From Campylobacter magnus (GTDB lineage: Bacteria > Campylobacterota > Campylobacteria > Campylobacterales > Campylobacteraceae), in assembly GCF_028649595.1 (NCBI RefSeq), contig NZ_JAQSLK010000006.1, forward strand, positions 48,716-112,715: 64,000 nucleotides of DNA, given 5' to 3'. How positions within the stretch are numbered: the first letter of the stretch is position 1; every line of letters begins with the position of its first letter. Shown here piece after piece: positions 1 to 9,282 of this stretch. A model generated the notes under the pieces. That model made no database searches. It worked only from the letters and a program-made list of their open reading frames with translations, and had not been told where the DNA came from. Made by a program: the position numbers and the translations under genes.

Positions 1-40
1 TTCATTTTTTGCCTTTTTTTTGAGTGTAATTTTAGCAAAT

Positions 41-52
41 TTTTTGTATAAT
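41..52 (+). promoter_or_regulatory. Predicted promoter of dut
   Basis: A TATAAT-like -10 box (about 46-52) follows a T-rich stretch, which is the usual Campylobacter sigma-70 pattern with a T-tract in place of a -35 box. It lies about 37 bases before the preferred dut start. Confidence 0.5.
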
Positions 53-88
53 CACGCGATAATTTTTTGGAAAATTTTTGGAAACAAG

Positions 89-778
89 ATGAAAAATCAA
101 GAAAAAATCAAACATATGCTAGTCATGCAACAGCGCCTAAATGACGAAACAAACGGCACTGGCTGGGAAAATGGCATCACAAAAGATGGCAAGATAATTA
201 ACTGGAGACGCTGTATTTATATGGAGTGTGCTGAGCTTATTGAGAGCTTTGCGTGGAAGCACTGGAAAAACATAAACGCAAATCCAGACGAAGATAATGT
301 AAAGATTGAAATAATCGATATTTGGCACTTTATTATGAGCTTGTTTTTAGCTGAGCACCGAGGAGAGCCAAGCTTTGATGAGCTCTCAGCTGAGATTGCT
401 GCTAGCACGCTTTTTGGCGACTTTTGCAAAGAGCCCTTTGCGCTAAAAAACTATAATCAATACGAAATCATCAATGAAATCGAGATGATAATACACGCTA
501 CAAGCACGCCACAAACAAACTTTGAGAGCATTTTAAAGCTCTTTTTTGGGCTTGCTTTAAAATGTGGTGTGAATCTTGAAGTACTTTTTGAGGGCTACAT
601 CGCAAAAAATGTGCTAAATAAATTTCGCCAAAATCACGGCTACAAAGAAGGACGCTATAAAAAAGTCTGGGATGGCAAAGAAGATAACACTGTGCTTTGT
701 GAAATCATTGCCTCAGGGCTTTTGGACGAAAACGAAATTTATACTAAATTAGAAAAAATATATAAGGAAATAAAATGA
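89..778 (+). CDS. dut: Dimeric dUTPase
   Basis: Hydrolyses dUTP to dUMP and pyrophosphate, keeping uracil out of DNA and supplying dUMP for thymidylate synthesis. The N-terminal half contains the segment RRCIYMECAELIES, with the EAAE-like metal-binding helix of the all-alpha dimeric dUTPase family, then DIWHF and a C-terminal KNVLNKFRQNHGYKEGRYKK stretch, all typical of the Campylobacter enzyme. An upstream in-frame start at 20 would add 23 residues that read as translated promoter. The ATG at 89 follows GGAAACAAG and gives 229 residues, the length I recall for the C. jejuni protein. The stop overlaps the next gene by ATGA, so the two are probably co-transcribed. Confidence 0.93.
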   Translation: MKNQEKIKHMLVMQQRLNDETNGTGWENGITKDGKIINWRRCIYMECAELIESFAWKHWKNINANPDEDNVKIEIIDIWHFIMSLFLAEHRGEPSFDELSAEIAASTLFGDFCKEPFALKNYNQYEIINEIEMIIHATSTPQTNFESILKLFFGLALKCGVNLEVLFEGYIAKNVLNKFRQNHGYKEGRYKKVWDGKEDNTVLCEIIASGLLDENEIYTKLEKIYKEIK

Positions 779-2610
779 ACGATAAGATGAAATTATCGTT
801 ATTTTACGGCTTTTTGATAGTCGTTTGTTTGGTTATGTATTATGGGACGCAGGTTATCCCTATAATCTATGGTATTTGTATATTTTTGTATGCGATGAAG
901 GTGCTAAACTCGAGCTTTAAGCTGATTTCTGGCATTGAGACTTTCCTTAAAATTATGACAAAATCACGCTTTAAAGCCTTTACTTTTGGCTTTACAACTT
1001 GTACTTTGATGCAAAGTTCTGGTCTTGTTAGCGTGCTTGCGATTTCTTTTCTCTCAGCTGGACTTATCACACTCACCGCTGGACTTGGCATAATCTTCGG
1101 GGCAAATCTGGGCTGTCTAACAGGCGGCTGGCTAGTAGCTGCTGTGGGTCTAAAAATCAACATCTCAGCCTACGCAATGCCTATGATAGTAATAGGACTA
1201 ATTAGCACCTACTCAAATCACAAAGCCACGCAGGGTATGGGCTTTTTTCTATTTAGTATAGGTCTGCTTTTCCTTGGAATTCACTATATGAAAAGTGGCT
1301 TTGATAGTATAAAAGACACAATTGACCTTAGCCAATACGCAATGACTGGCATCCAAGGTCTAATCGTGTATTTTCTAATCGGTGTTATCATCACAATAAT
1401 CATGCAAAGCTCGCATGCTACTATCACGCTAGCAATCACTGCCCTAGCTGCTGGGCAAATCACCTATGAAAATTCAATTGCCATAGTAATTGGCTCAAAT
1501 GTTGGTAGTACAATTATGTCAATCATCGGCGCATTTAGCGCAAATATAGAGGGCAAAAAGCTAACCGTAGCACATGTGATCTTTAACTTCACAACCGCAA
1601 TCATAATGCTAGTGCTTGTAAATCCATTTACTTCGCTAACTGATATTCTCTCAGCTTGGGGTGGTATCGCAGATGATGATTACACACTAAAACTAGCTGT
1701 ATTTAACAGCATTTTCCAAGTAGTAGGTGTGCTTATTTTCTACCCACTAACTGTGCCAATGGCTAGAATGCTAAACAAATATGTAGTAGCCAAAAAAGAA
1801 CGCTCAAAAGTAGACCACGCTAAATACCTTAGCGAAGAAAGCCTTGCTTTTAGCAAATCAGCGATAAATGTTCTAGCAAGAGAGATTGAGCACCTTTTTT
1901 CAAACACTCTTTCAATCATCGCAAAAACTATCTCGCTCTCAAAAGCTGATATAGAAAGCGAAGAGCCAGTTGGAGCAGTAATTGCCAAGCGCAATAAGCC
2001 TATGGAAGTTGATTTTAACGAGCTTTATGAAAACCGCTTTAAGGTGCTTTATAGCGAGATTATCGAATATAGCGTGGACGCTGCTAAAAACGCATCAAGT
2101 GATGATTTGCCAGTGCTGCTTGATATCCGTCGTTGTGCCATGAATCTTGCAGAGTCCCTAAAACACGCTCAAACCATACAGCCAAACTTTTTTAGATTTA
2201 TGACTAGTCAAAACGAGCATATCCAGCTAGCCTACAACAAGCTTCGCACAAAACTACTCTACACCCTCCGCCTCATAAATGAAAATGCTATTGAAAGCAC
2301 AGAAAAAGACGAGGATAAAGAGTTTTTAAGCCGTGATTTTGAGAGCCAAATCAATGCTCTAAATGAAATAATAACAATACTTCGCAACGAAGAAACTCAC
2401 CTTGATGCTCTGCTTCGTGACCGCAAAATCACAGGCACTATGGCAACTTCGCTTATGAACGACACAGCTCAGGTTCGCTCAATGGTAAGCTCACTAGCTC
2501 AAATCGTAATCACTCTAAAAGGCTACCAGGCCAAATATATAGAGAAAAAAGTAACTGATAAAGAACTAGAAGAAAAAAGCACAGAAGAAAGCGAGCAAAA
2601 AGCAGGATGA
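775..2610 (+). CDS. Na/Pi cotransporter family protein with PhoU-like tail
   Basis: Predicted inner-membrane sodium-coupled phosphate transporter of the NptA/PNaS family. The first 340 or so residues carry many hydrophobic segments and the two repeated QSS-containing motifs typical of the family (TLMQSSGLVSV near residue 80 and IIMQSSHATITLA near residue 210). The remaining 270 residues are charged and helical, as expected for a cytoplasmic PhoU-like domain. The length of 611 residues is slightly over the usual 550 or so. The start codon overlaps the dut stop (ATGA), implying translational coupling. Direction and ion specificity cannot be read from sequence; related proteins in other bacteria work as phosphate exporters. 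Confidence 0.85.
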   Translation: MNDKMKLSLFYGFLIVVCLVMYYGTQVIPIIYGICIFLYAMKVLNSSFKLISGIETFLKIMTKSRFKAFTFGFTTCTLMQSSGLVSVLAISFLSAGLITLTAGLGIIFGANLGCLTGGWLVAAVGLKINISAYAMPMIVIGLISTYSNHKATQGMGFFLFSIGLLFLGIHYMKSGFDSIKDTIDLSQYAMTGIQGLIVYFLIGVIITIIMQSSHATITLAITALAAGQITYENSIAIVIGSNVGSTIMSIIGAFSANIEGKKLTVAHVIFNFTTAIIMLVLVNPFTSLTDILSAWGGIADDDYTLKLAVFNSIFQVVGVLIFYPLTVPMARMLNKYVVAKKERSKVDHAKYLSEESLAFSKSAINVLAREIEHLFSNTLSIIAKTISLSKADIESEEPVGAVIAKRNKPMEVDFNELYENRFKVLYSEIIEYSVDAAKNASSDDLPVLLDIRRCAMNLAESLKHAQTIQPNFFRFMTSQNEHIQLAYNKLRTKLLYTLRLINENAIESTEKDEDKEFLSRDFESQINALNEIITILRNEETHLDALLRDRKITGTMATSLMNDTAQVRSMVSSLAQIVITLKGYQAKYIEKKVTDKELEEKSTEESEQKAG

Positions 2611-2615
2611 GTTTT

Positions 2616-2668
2616 AGGAATTCTAGAATTTCTAAAAACTAGCTAGAATTCCTTCTAAAATTCCTAGG
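2616..2668. repeat. Palindromic repeat cluster (AGGAATTC family)
   Basis: One nearly complete palindrome (right arm AATTTC instead of AATTCC) followed by two half-sites. It fills the gap between the transporter gene and the small DUF2892 gene, six bases after the stop codon. Confidence 0.85.
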
Positions 2669-2682
2669 TAAAAGGAGCAATA

Positions 2683-2856
2683 TTGACAAGTACAAAAATA
2701 AAAATCGTCCAAATCATCATCGCTATAGTGCTAATAATTGCACTTTGGGGCATTAGTCCATGGCTTAGTCTTATAGGGCTTGTGCCTATTATTTTTGCTT
2801 GCGTGGGCTTTTGTCCGGTTTGCTATTTTCTAGGGCGTTGTTCTATAAAAAAGTAA
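2683..2856 (+). CDS. Small DUF2892-like inner membrane protein, 57 aa
   Basis: A 57-codon frame starting at TTG (2683), preceded by a strong AAAGGAGCAA ribosome site. The protein has two hydrophobic stretches separated by WGISPWLSLIGLVPI and ends with FCPVCYFLGRCSIKK. The pattern of a glycine-rich turn, second helix and FCP-x-Y-xx-LG matches DUF2892 (YgaP-type membrane anchor) proteins, which occur alone or fused to rhodanese domains. Function is unknown. It lies between two repeat clusters and may be co-transcribed with the transporter upstream. It is short, but the ribosome site and family resemblance make it a credible gene. Confidence 0.72.
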   Translation: MTSTKIKIVQIIIAIVLIIALWGISPWLSLIGLVPIIFACVGFCPVCYFLGRCSIKK

Positions 2857-2896
2857 TTCTAGAATTCCTTCTAGAATTACTTCTAGAATTCCTAGG
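2857..2896. repeat. Palindromic repeat cluster
   Basis: Three successive TTCTAGAATT units between convergent genes. The last unit runs into the end of the carbonic-anhydrase-like gene and supplies its TAG stop codon. Confidence 0.85.
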
Positions 2897-3374
2897 CTTT
2901 TCTTTTTATATTTTTGCTTGCTTTTATGTAGTGCTTTGCATTTAGCATATTTTCTTTGATTTCATCCACGCTTAGTTCACGCTTTATGCTTGCTGGCGAG
3001 CCCATTATGAGTGAGCCACTAGCAAACACTTTATTTTGCGTGACCACAGCCCCAGCTGCTACGATAGAATTATCGCCGATTTTTGCGCCATTTAAGATGA
3101 TAGCCCCCATGCCTATAATGCAGTTTTTGCCGATATCACAGCCGTGAATGATAGCTCCATGACCGATGGTAGTAAATGCCCCTATTTTACAAGGAGAGCC
3201 TTTATCTACATGAATTACAGCAGCATCTTGGATATTTACGCCTTTGGCGATAGTGATTTTATCATAGTCAGCTCGCACACTAGCAGAGTACCAAATAGAG
3301 CTTTTCTTGCCGATTTTTAGCTTACCTTCAACTTGCGCATTCCACGCTATTTTTACTGATTTATGAATTTTCAT
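2892..3374 (-). CDS. Gamma carbonic anhydrase family protein (YrdA-like)
   Basis: A 160-residue left-handed beta-helix protein made of hexapeptide repeats. Three histidines at the spacing expected for trimeric zinc-binding gamma-class enzymes are visible (His55 in VIHVD, His72 and His77 in GHGAIIHGCD). Family members hydrate CO2 or are inactive scaffold relatives, so activity is not assured. The C-terminus is a short basic helix ending KNIKRKA. The stop codon TAG is the first three bases of a TAGGAATTC repeat unit, so the original end may have been altered by the repeat. It lies downstream of infC but is separated by a strong hairpin. Confidence 0.85.
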   Translation of the reverse strand: MKIHKSVKIAWNAQVEGKLKIGKKSSIWYSASVRADYDKITIAKGVNIQDAAVIHVDKGSPCKIGAFTTIGHGAIIHGCDIGKNCIIGMGAIILNGAKIGDNSIVAAGAVVTQNKVFASGSLIMGSPASIKRELSVDEIKENMLNAKHYIKASKNIKRKA

Positions 3375-3404
3375 AGCAAAAGTCTTTAAAAATAATTAAA
3401 AAGC

Positions 3405-3441
3405 AAAATCTAGAATTCCTAACCTAGGAATTCTAGATTTT
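3405..3441. terminator. Repeat-derived bidirectional terminator hairpin
   Basis: Two half-repeats face each other to form a perfect 17-bp stem (3405-3421 with 3425-3441) and a 3-base loop, with AAAA on the left side and TTTT on the right. It would work as an intrinsic terminator on either strand and lies just after the infC stop. Confidence 0.75.
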
Positions 3442-3449
3442 AAGCAAAC

Positions 3450-3965
3450 TTAGCCTTTTTTAGGCACAATTAGCATATTTACATAGCGACCCTCTAATGC
3501 TGGCGCATTTGCTTGGTCGCAGTTTTCGCTTACCATTTCCCAAATCTTTTCTAGCATAGCCACGCCAATTTGCGGCGTATTCATCTCACGCCCTTTTAGA
3601 AAAACTCTAAAGCGCACATGCTTACCATCAGCTATAAACTCTAAGGCGTGTTTAACCTTGTAATTTAGGTCATTTTGAGCTGTTTTAGCTGAGAGCTTTA
3701 TCTCTTTTATCTCAATGACTTTTTGCTTTTTTTTGGCTTCTTTTTGCCTTTTTTCTTGCTGATAGCGGAATTTGCCATAGTCCATTATCTTGCACACAGG
3801 TGGATTTGCATCAGGTGCGATAAGAACGAGATCAAGCCCCATTTTCTCAGCTAGTTCTAAAGCCTCAGCCCTACTGATGATGCCATAACTAGTGCCATCA
3901 TCTCCATTACAACGCACTTCATTTGCGCGTATTTCTTCGTTTAAGTAAATTTTATCTTTACTCAA
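3450..3965 (-). CDS. infC: Translation initiation factor IF-3
   Basis: IF-3 binds the 30S subunit and checks start-codon selection. The N-terminal domain begins [11 protein letters not shown], followed by the lysine-rich linker [16 protein letters not shown] and a C-terminal domain with [14 protein letters not shown] and [10 protein letters not shown], all hallmark segments. It is 171 residues, the usual length. The ATG start overlaps the thrS stop by four bases (ATGA), giving the classic thrS-infC pair. Unlike E. coli, it does not need an unusual AUU start here. Terminated by the hairpin at 3405-3441. Confidence 0.97.
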   Translation of the reverse strand: MSKDKIYLNEEIRANEVRCNGDDGTSYGIISRAEALELAEKMGLDLVLIAPDANPPVCKIMDYGKFRYQQEKRQKEAKKKQKVIEIKEIKLSAKTAQNDLNYKVKHALEFIADGKHVRFRVFLKGREMNTPQIGVAMLEKIWEMVSENCDQANAPALEGRYVNMLIVPKKG

Positions 3966-5785
3966 AAAGTCACCTCGTTTATTTTAGATTTGATTAGTTC
4001 ATAAAACTGCTCTAAGCTAGCTTCGCTTTGCTCACGCTTTACTCTATCGCGTATCGCTACTTTGCGTCCCTCTACCTCAGCGTCACCAAGTACGATTAGC
4101 ATAGGGATATGCTCTTTTTCAGCGGTGCGAATGCGCTTATTTAGAGTTTCATTTTTATTAAATACCTTGCTATCAGCTCCAAGGTCAAGCAAAGCAGCTT
4201 CAATCTCCTTAGCATAAGCATTGTGAGATTCAGCAATAGGTATGATAGCAACTTGCGTGTGCGCTAGCCAGAAAGGCAGCTCGCCGGCTGTGTGTTCTAA
4301 CAAAATTCCTATAAAACGCTCAAAGCTACCTAAAATCGCTCTGTGAATCATCACAGGCTGCTTTTTCTCGTTGTTTTCATCAGTGTATTCAAGCCCGAAG
4401 CGCTCAGGCAGGTTAAAGTCAATTTGCACCGTTCCACACTGCCATTTGCGTTTTAGAGCATCAGTTATTTTTATATCTATTTTTGGGCCATAAAATGCAC
4501 CGCCGCCCTCGTCAATGCCGTATTTTAGCCCTTTTTCATCAAGTGCGTCTTTTAAAGCTTTTGTAGCTACTTCCCAAACCTCGTCGCTACCTACTGCTTT
4601 TGCTGGCTTTGTAGAAATCTCCATCTCATAATGAAAGCCAAAGGCTTTCATCATTTTATCCACAAAATCAAGTATTTCATATACATTTTCTTTGATTTGG
4701 CTTGGCATTACAAAAAGATGCGCATCATCTTGTGTGAATTCTCTAACTCTAAAAAGTCCGTGTAAAACACCGCTTTTTTCGTGTCTATGAACTACGCCAT
4801 ATTCGCAAAATTTCAGTGGCAAATCACGGTAGCTGCGTGCTTCGCTTTGATATACTTTTATATGACCTACGCAGTTCATCGGCTTTATACCGTATTCTTG
4901 TTCATCAATTTGCGTAAAATACATATTTTCTTTGTAGTTTGCGTAGTGTCCGCTGATTTTCCACGCTTCGCTTTTTAGGATTTCAGGGCCACGAACTGGC
5001 TCATATCCACGCTTACGCAAAGCATAATAAAGCTTGTGCTCTAGTCTTGTGCGAAGGCGTGAGCCATTTGGTAGCCATATCGGCAGTCCTGCGCCTATTG
5101 TCTCATCAAAGCTAAAAAACTTCATTTGCTCGCCAAGCTTGCGGTGGTCGCGCTTTTTGGCTTCTTCTAGAGTTCTTAAATGCTCATTTAAGCTCTCTTT
5201 ATCCGCAAATGCTGTGCCATAAATGCGAGTTAGCATTTCACGCTTTTCATCGCCGCCCAGATACGCCCCAGCAATTCTAGTAAGCTTAAACCAGCGCAAA
5301 TACTTTGTATTTGGCACATGAGGCCCACGACAAATGTCCTCCCACTCGCCTTGGCTATATAGCGTTACTTCACCTTGTGGGATACGCTTTAAAACCTCTT
5401 GTTTTAGGTCGTCTTTGGCGTATTTTGCGCTCACTTTATCCCAAGTAGAGTATTGCTTTACTAGATCTTGCTTGGCATCAATTAGCTCTTTCATTTTCTT
5501 TTCAATTACAGCTAGATCTTCTTCTTTCAGGCTCTCTCCATTAGGCTTTTTTACACGCATATCGTAGTAAAAGCCATCTTCGATAGCAGGTCCTACGAAA
5601 AACTGAACATTGCCATAAAGCTCAGTTATAGCCTGAGCCATTAGATGCGCACAGCTGTGGCGAATAATATCAAGCCCATCAGCTGAGTTTTCATAGTAAA
5701 TCTCAGCCCCACCGCTTAGATTTTCGGCTTTATAGGTTTGAGTATCTACGATTTTATCATCAATTTTATATGCTATTACATCCAT
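3962..5785 (-). CDS. thrS: Threonyl-tRNA synthetase
   Basis: Charges tRNA-Thr with threonine. The editing domain carries [10 protein letters not shown] (HxxxH zinc-type motif, about residues 63-72). The class II catalytic core contains MNCVGHI, the motif-2 stretch [14 protein letters not shown] and the C-terminal anticodon-binding domain. The 607-residue length is shorter than E. coli ThrRS because the N-terminal TGS domain is reduced to a stub, as I recall for epsilonproteobacteria. The start follows AAGG seven bases upstream. First gene of the thrS-infC operon. Confidence 0.97.
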   Translation of the reverse strand: MDVIAYKIDDKIVDTQTYKAENLSGGAEIYYENSADGLDIIRHSCAHLMAQAITELYGNVQFFVGPAIEDGFYYDMRVKKPNGESLKEEDLAVIEKKMKELIDAKQDLVKQYSTWDKVSAKYAKDDLKQEVLKRIPQGEVTLYSQGEWEDICRGPHVPNTKYLRWFKLTRIAGAYLGGDEKREMLTRIYGTAFADKESLNEHLRTLEEAKKRDHRKLGEQMKFFSFDETIGAGLPIWLPNGSRLRTRLEHKLYYALRKRGYEPVRGPEILKSEAWKISGHYANYKENMYFTQIDEQEYGIKPMNCVGHIKVYQSEARSYRDLPLKFCEYGVVHRHEKSGVLHGLFRVREFTQDDAHLFVMPSQIKENVYEILDFVDKMMKAFGFHYEMEISTKPAKAVGSDEVWEVATKALKDALDEKGLKYGIDEGGGAFYGPKIDIKITDALKRKWQCGTVQIDFNLPERFGLEYTDENNEKKQPVMIHRAILGSFERFIGILLEHTAGELPFWLAHTQVAIIPIAESHNAYAKEIEAALLDLGADSKVFNKNETLNKRIRTAEKEHIPMLIVLGDAEVEGRKVAIRDRVKREQSEASLEQFYELIKSKINEVTF

Positions 5786-5816
5786 TTTTAAACCTTAAAA
5801 AATAAAAAATTTTGCG

Positions 5817-5822
5817 ATTTTA
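5817..5822 (-). promoter_or_regulatory. Predicted -10 box of thrS
   Basis: On the minus strand the sequence TAGCTAAAATCGC contains a TAAAAT -10 box about 32 bases before the thrS ATG. The same GCTAAAAT form recurs before cmeA, aroQ, gmhB and lysA in this window. Confidence 0.45.
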
Positions 5823-5865
5823 GCTAATATTTTGTTAATATTAACTGAAATAAGCATTAAAAAAG

Positions 5866-6012
5866 CCTAGGAATTCTAGAATTCCTAGACAAAATTCTAG
5901 AATTCCTAACAAAAATTCCTAAGAATTCTAGAATTCCCAGATAAAATTCTAGAATTCCTAACAAAAATTCCTAAGAATTCTAGAATTCCTAGACAAAAAT
6001 CTAGAATTCCTA
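5866..6012. repeat. Palindromic repeat array, 52-bp unit
   Basis: Two copies of a 52-bp unit (5872-5923 and 5924-5975, differing at few positions) plus a partial third copy. Each contains one full palindrome and two further half-sites separated by A-runs. The array fills the gap between thrS and hldE and ends inside the hldE stop codon. Confidence 0.9.
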
Positions 6013-7398
6013 GCAGTTTTTCTTGATTTTTTCTACCAAAGCAGAGGTGCTTTTGCCCTCTTTAAAATCAATTAGCGCAAGTTTAGTGGCGTATTTTGCG
6101 CCAGCTACTTCTTTGTTTGCGTAATCAGCTCCCTTAGCTAGCACATCAGGAGCAATGTCTTTTATAAGAAGTTCTGGCGTATCTTCGCCAAAAATCACCA
6201 CAAAATCCACCGCCTCCAATGCCTCAAGCATGCTAGCTCTTTCATTCTCATCATTTATAGGGCGGCTTTTTCCTTTTAGCCTACGCACGCTCTCATCGCT
6301 ATTTAGCCCCACGATTAGCACGTCGCCTAAGGCTCTAGCTTTTTTTAGATAGCTGGTATGGCCGCTGTGAAGCACATCAAAGCAGCCGTTTGTAAATACG
6401 ATTTTTTTGCCCTTTTTTCTTAGCTCTTTAATAGCGGTTAAAATTTGCTCTTTGCTTTTTATTTTGCCTTCATGAAAGCCAGCAAGTGCGTGTATTTCAT
6501 CCCAGCTAGCATCTGCACTACCTACTTTGCCCACGACCACAGCAGCAGCAAGATTTGCGTATTTTAAAGCTGTTTTTATATTATCACCCCTAGCTAGACA
6601 ATATCCAAGAGTAGCTAGCACGCTATCGCCTGCGCCTGTTACATCGTAGACCTCTTTTGCTAGGGCTGGATCTCTTAGCTCATTTTGCCCATCCCATAGA
6701 GCAATGCCCTGCTCGCTTAGCGTAACTAGCCCAAAATCAAGCTCAAATCGCTCTTTTAGCTCCCTTAAGCCCTTTGAGATATCAGCATCACTTGCTAGGG
6801 CATATCCTAGTGCGCCTGAGGCTTCTTTGCGGTTTGGGGTGAGCAGGGTCGCACCTTTGTATTTGCTATAATCCGTGCCTTTTGGATCTACTAGCACGGC
6901 TTTATTTAGTGCTTTTGAAGTTTTGATACAAGCATTGGTTAGCTTATTTGTTAGCACGCCTTTTCCATAATCGCTTAGCAAAACTATATCATAGCGTTTT
7001 AGAATTCCCTCTAATCTAGCGATTATTTCATCATCTAGGCTGATTTCATCTGCGCTTTCATTATCCACTCTTAGCACTTGCTGGTGAGAGACCATTATGC
7101 GTGATTTTTGGCTAGATTTTCGCCCACGCTCTTGAAGCACTAGCTCAGCCTTTGCTTTGCAGCTAGCTAGCATAGCGATGATCTCTCGTCCTGCGCTATC
7201 ATCGCCTAGCACGCTGATTACACCTACATCAGCACCTAGTGCGATGAGATTTGATACCACATTTCCACAGCCGCCAAGTCGCTTTGTCTCGCTTTGTTTT
7301 AGTACTACTTGGACTGGGGCTTCTGGGCTTATACGCTCGCAACTGCCCCAGATATAGTGATCTATCATTAGATCGCCGATTACTAAGACCTTAGGCAT
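6010..7398 (-). CDS. hldE: Bifunctional heptose-7-phosphate kinase / heptose-1-phosphate adenylyltransferase
   Basis: Makes ADP-D-glycero-beta-D-manno-heptose for the LOS core. Residues 1 to about 310 form a PfkB/ribokinase-type kinase with GGCGNVVSNL near the start and the GAGDSVLATLGY catalytic motif near residue 255. From about residue 330 a cytidylyltransferase-like domain carries TNGCFDVLHSGHTSYL with its HxGH motif. At 462 residues it is full length. It overlaps hldD by eight bases. The TAG stop is formed by a repeat unit directly after KKNC. gmhA, the first step, is not present in this window. Confidence 0.95.
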   Translation of the reverse strand: MPKVLVIGDLMIDHYIWGSCERISPEAPVQVVLKQSETKRLGGCGNVVSNLIALGADVGVISVLGDDSAGREIIAMLASCKAKAELVLQERGRKSSQKSRIMVSHQQVLRVDNESADEISLDDEIIARLEGILKRYDIVLLSDYGKGVLTNKLTNACIKTSKALNKAVLVDPKGTDYSKYKGATLLTPNRKEASGALGYALASDADISKGLRELKERFELDFGLVTLSEQGIALWDGQNELRDPALAKEVYDVTGAGDSVLATLGYCLARGDNIKTALKYANLAAAVVVGKVGSADASWDEIHALAGFHEGKIKSKEQILTAIKELRKKGKKIVFTNGCFDVLHSGHTSYLKKARALGDVLIVGLNSDESVRRLKGKSRPINDENERASMLEALEAVDFVVIFGEDTPELLIKDIAPDVLAKGADYANKEVAGAKYATKLALIDFKEGKSTSALVEKIKKNC

Positions 7399-8362
7399 TT
7401 TGCTCTTTCTTAAAGATTTCTTTTATTTCATCTGCGTAGTCTGCTATGCCTGCCTCTAAGCTCCATTTAGCAAGGAATTCTAGATTTGCATTTTTGCTAA
7501 GATCAGCTTGGGTGTGAAACTGATAGGCACCGATAAAAGGATTTGGGATATATTCTTTTTTTACATTTATATTTAAAACTTCAGCCAAAATATCAACTAT
7601 ACTCTCAAAGCTTCTAGCTTTTCCAGTAGCTGCGTTATACACACCACTTTTTGCTTTTAGCGCAGCCTCGTTTGCCGCTACTATATCACGGATATAGACA
7701 AAATCACGGCAAATTTTATCACTGCCTTCAAAAAGCCTTGCGCTGCCACTTTTTAGCATTTGAAGACCAAATTGTAGCACCATGCTTGCGGTTTTGCCTT
7801 TAAAATACTCGCTTTTGCCATAAACATTAAAATACCTTAGCCCCACTACATGCGCGCTAGGATTAGTAGCGCAGTGATTGCAAGCGATTTTATCCATCAT
7901 AAACTTTGAAAATCCATAAGCGTTTTTTGGCTTTTCGCTAGCCCAAATGCTCTGTGGGCTAGGCGCATCTCCATAAACAGCCCCAGAGCTAGCATATACT
8001 AGCTTTGAGTCTAGTTTTTTTGCTAAGTTCATGATATCTACAAAAACATTTATATTTGTGCGCATGATAGCGTCTTGTTCGCTAACAGTGGTATCGCTAA
8101 TAGCTGCCTCGTGAAAAATCGCATGCGGGGCAAAATCAGCAATTTTTTCTAGCGTTTTAATATCGCAAATATCGCCACAGTAAATCTCCCCGCTAAAATC
8201 AAGCAAATTGCGATAATCTCCAAAGGCTTTGAAATTCCCATTGCTAAAACGCTCGCCAGAGTTAAAGCAATCAATCACAAGCACCTCATGCCCTAGGTCC
8301 TCAAAGTGTTTTGCTAGATTTGAGCCAATAAAGCCAGCCCCGCCAGTAACTACGATTTTCAT
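7391..8362 (-). CDS. hldD: ADP-L-glycero-D-manno-heptose 6-epimerase
   Basis: Converts the D,D form of ADP-heptose to the L,D form used in LOS core assembly. It is a short-chain dehydrogenase with the NAD(P) Rossmann motif TGGAGFIGSNL at residues 6-16, a catalytic YGFSK pair near residue 149 and a ribosome site GGGAGC before the ATG. At 323 residues it is normal length. A repeat half-site (about 7473-7487) is translated as LEFLAK near the C-terminus, in a region where the family is variable. It lies between gmhB upstream and hldE downstream on the same strand. Confidence 0.95.
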   Translation of the reverse strand: MKIVVTGGAGFIGSNLAKHFEDLGHEVLVIDCFNSGERFSNGNFKAFGDYRNLLDFSGEIYCGDICDIKTLEKIADFAPHAIFHEAAISDTTVSEQDAIMRTNINVFVDIMNLAKKLDSKLVYASSGAVYGDAPSPQSIWASEKPKNAYGFSKFMMDKIACNHCATNPSAHVVGLRYFNVYGKSEYFKGKTASMVLQFGLQMLKSGSARLFEGSDKICRDFVYIRDIVAANEAALKAKSGVYNAATGKARSFESIVDILAEVLNINVKKEYIPNPFIGAYQFHTQADLSKNANLEFLAKWSLEAGIADYADEIKEIFKKEQNA

Positions 8363-8399
8363 TTATGCTCCCAAATTTTTTGCTTATTATAATGAAAAA

Positions 8400-8888
8400 T
8401 TATTTAATTTTCAAAGAAAACGCCACTTCTTTTAAGCTAGCAAATTCTTTGCCTAATTTAAAGTTTTTTCCAACGCCAGCTGATAGTCCTGCTGCTATGT
8501 CGCTGTCTTTATCACCTATTAAAATTGAGTTTTTTAGATCGATTTCTAGCTCACTAGCTGCTTTTAAAATCATACCAGGCTTTGGCTTTCTACACTCGCA
8601 GCCTAGTTCTGGTGCGTGTGGGCAGTGATAGACCTTTAGCACTGAAATTCCTTGTTTTTCAAGCCCTGTTAGCATCCATGTTGTAAGGTTTGCAAAATCA
8701 GCCTCGCTATAATATCCTCTTGCGATGCCTGATTGATTTGTGATTATTACAAGCTCAAAGCCTAATTCTTTTAGCCTTAAAAGCCCCTCAAACACGCCAT
8801 CGCACCACGAGAAATCTTCTATTTTGCCTACATAGCCGCGATCTACATTTATCACGCCATCTCTATCTAAAAATGCTGCTTTTTTCAT
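8400..8888 (-). CDS. gmhB: D-glycero-beta-D-manno-heptose 1,7-bisphosphate 7-phosphatase
   Basis: HAD-family phosphatase acting between the kinase and adenylyltransferase activities of HldE. It shows the nucleophile motif FLDRDGVIN at the N-terminus, [11 protein letters not shown], the zinc-loop residues [14 protein letters not shown] and [11 protein letters not shown], all diagnostic of GmhB. At 162 residues it is slightly shorter than the E. coli enzyme. The ATG lies only seven bases after a TAAAAT -10 box with no ribosome site, so the message is probably leaderless. Together with hldD and hldE it forms most of the ADP-heptose pathway. Confidence 0.93.
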   Translation of the reverse strand: MKKAAFLDRDGVINVDRGYVGKIEDFSWCDGVFEGLLRLKELGFELVIITNQSGIARGYYSEADFANLTTWMLTGLEKQGISVLKVYHCPHAPELGCECRKPKPGMILKAASELEIDLKNSILIGDKDSDIAAGLSAGVGKNFKLGKEFASLKEVAFSLKIK

Positions 8889-8895
8889 AAAGCGT

Positions 8896-8901
8896 ATTTT
8901 A
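8896..8901 (-). promoter_or_regulatory. -10 box of a probable leaderless gmhB transcript
   Basis: Minus-strand TAAAAT (within GCTAAAAT) is followed by exactly seven bases and then the gmhB ATG, leaving no room for a ribosome site. The first base of the transcript is predicted to be the A of the ATG or its neighbour. Confidence 0.55.
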
Positions 8902-8934
8902 GCAAATTTTATAAAAATTTAACTTTACAAAGTA

Positions 8935-8940
8935 TATAAT
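8935..8940 (+). promoter_or_regulatory. -10 box of the cytochrome c553 pair
   Basis: TATAAT lies 27 bases before the first cytochrome start, with a strong AGGAGG ribosome site at 8956-8961 between them. Confidence 0.6.
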
Positions 8941-8967
8941 TACAAACATTTTTTTAGGAGGAACAAA

Positions 8968-9273
8968 ATGAAAAAATTTGCATTTGCAGCCTGTGCTGCG
9001 TTGTTTGCTGCTACTTGCAGCTTTGGAGCTGATGGTGCTACAATATTCAAAAAATGTGTAACTTGCCACGGTATGAAAGCAGAGAAATCTTATCTAAACA
9101 AAGTTCCTGTGCTTACTACAGTAGATGCTGCTGAGCGTCTTGCACTTATGAAAGAGTACAAAGCTGGTACTGCGAACAAATTTGGCATGGGCGCTGTAAT
9201 GAAAGGCCAAATGGCTAGCCTAAGCGAAGAGGATATGGCTGCTGTTAACGACTACATCAGCACTCTAAAATAA
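8968..9273 (+). CDS. Cytochrome c553-like periplasmic c-type cytochrome (copy 1)
   Basis: Small class I cytochrome c, an electron carrier in the periplasm probably serving terminal oxidases. A Sec signal peptide (MKKFAFAACAALFAATCSFGA) precedes a mature domain with one haem-binding CVTCH motif and a methionine-rich C-terminal segment (MGAVMKGQMASLSEEDM) containing the likely axial Met. It is 101 residues, standard for the family. Copy 2 follows seven bases after the stop and is clearly homologous along its length, so the pair arose by tandem duplication. Confidence 0.92.
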   Translation: MKKFAFAACAALFAATCSFGADGATIFKKCVTCHGMKAEKSYLNKVPVLTTVDAAERLALMKEYKAGTANKFGMGAVMKGQMASLSEEDMAAVNDYISTLK

Positions 9274-9282
9274 GGAGCAATG

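Noticed and set aside
20..88. Longer dUTPase start at base 20
   Set aside because: The extra 23 residues are translated from the T-rich promoter; the ATG at 89 has a ribosome site and gives the usual length.
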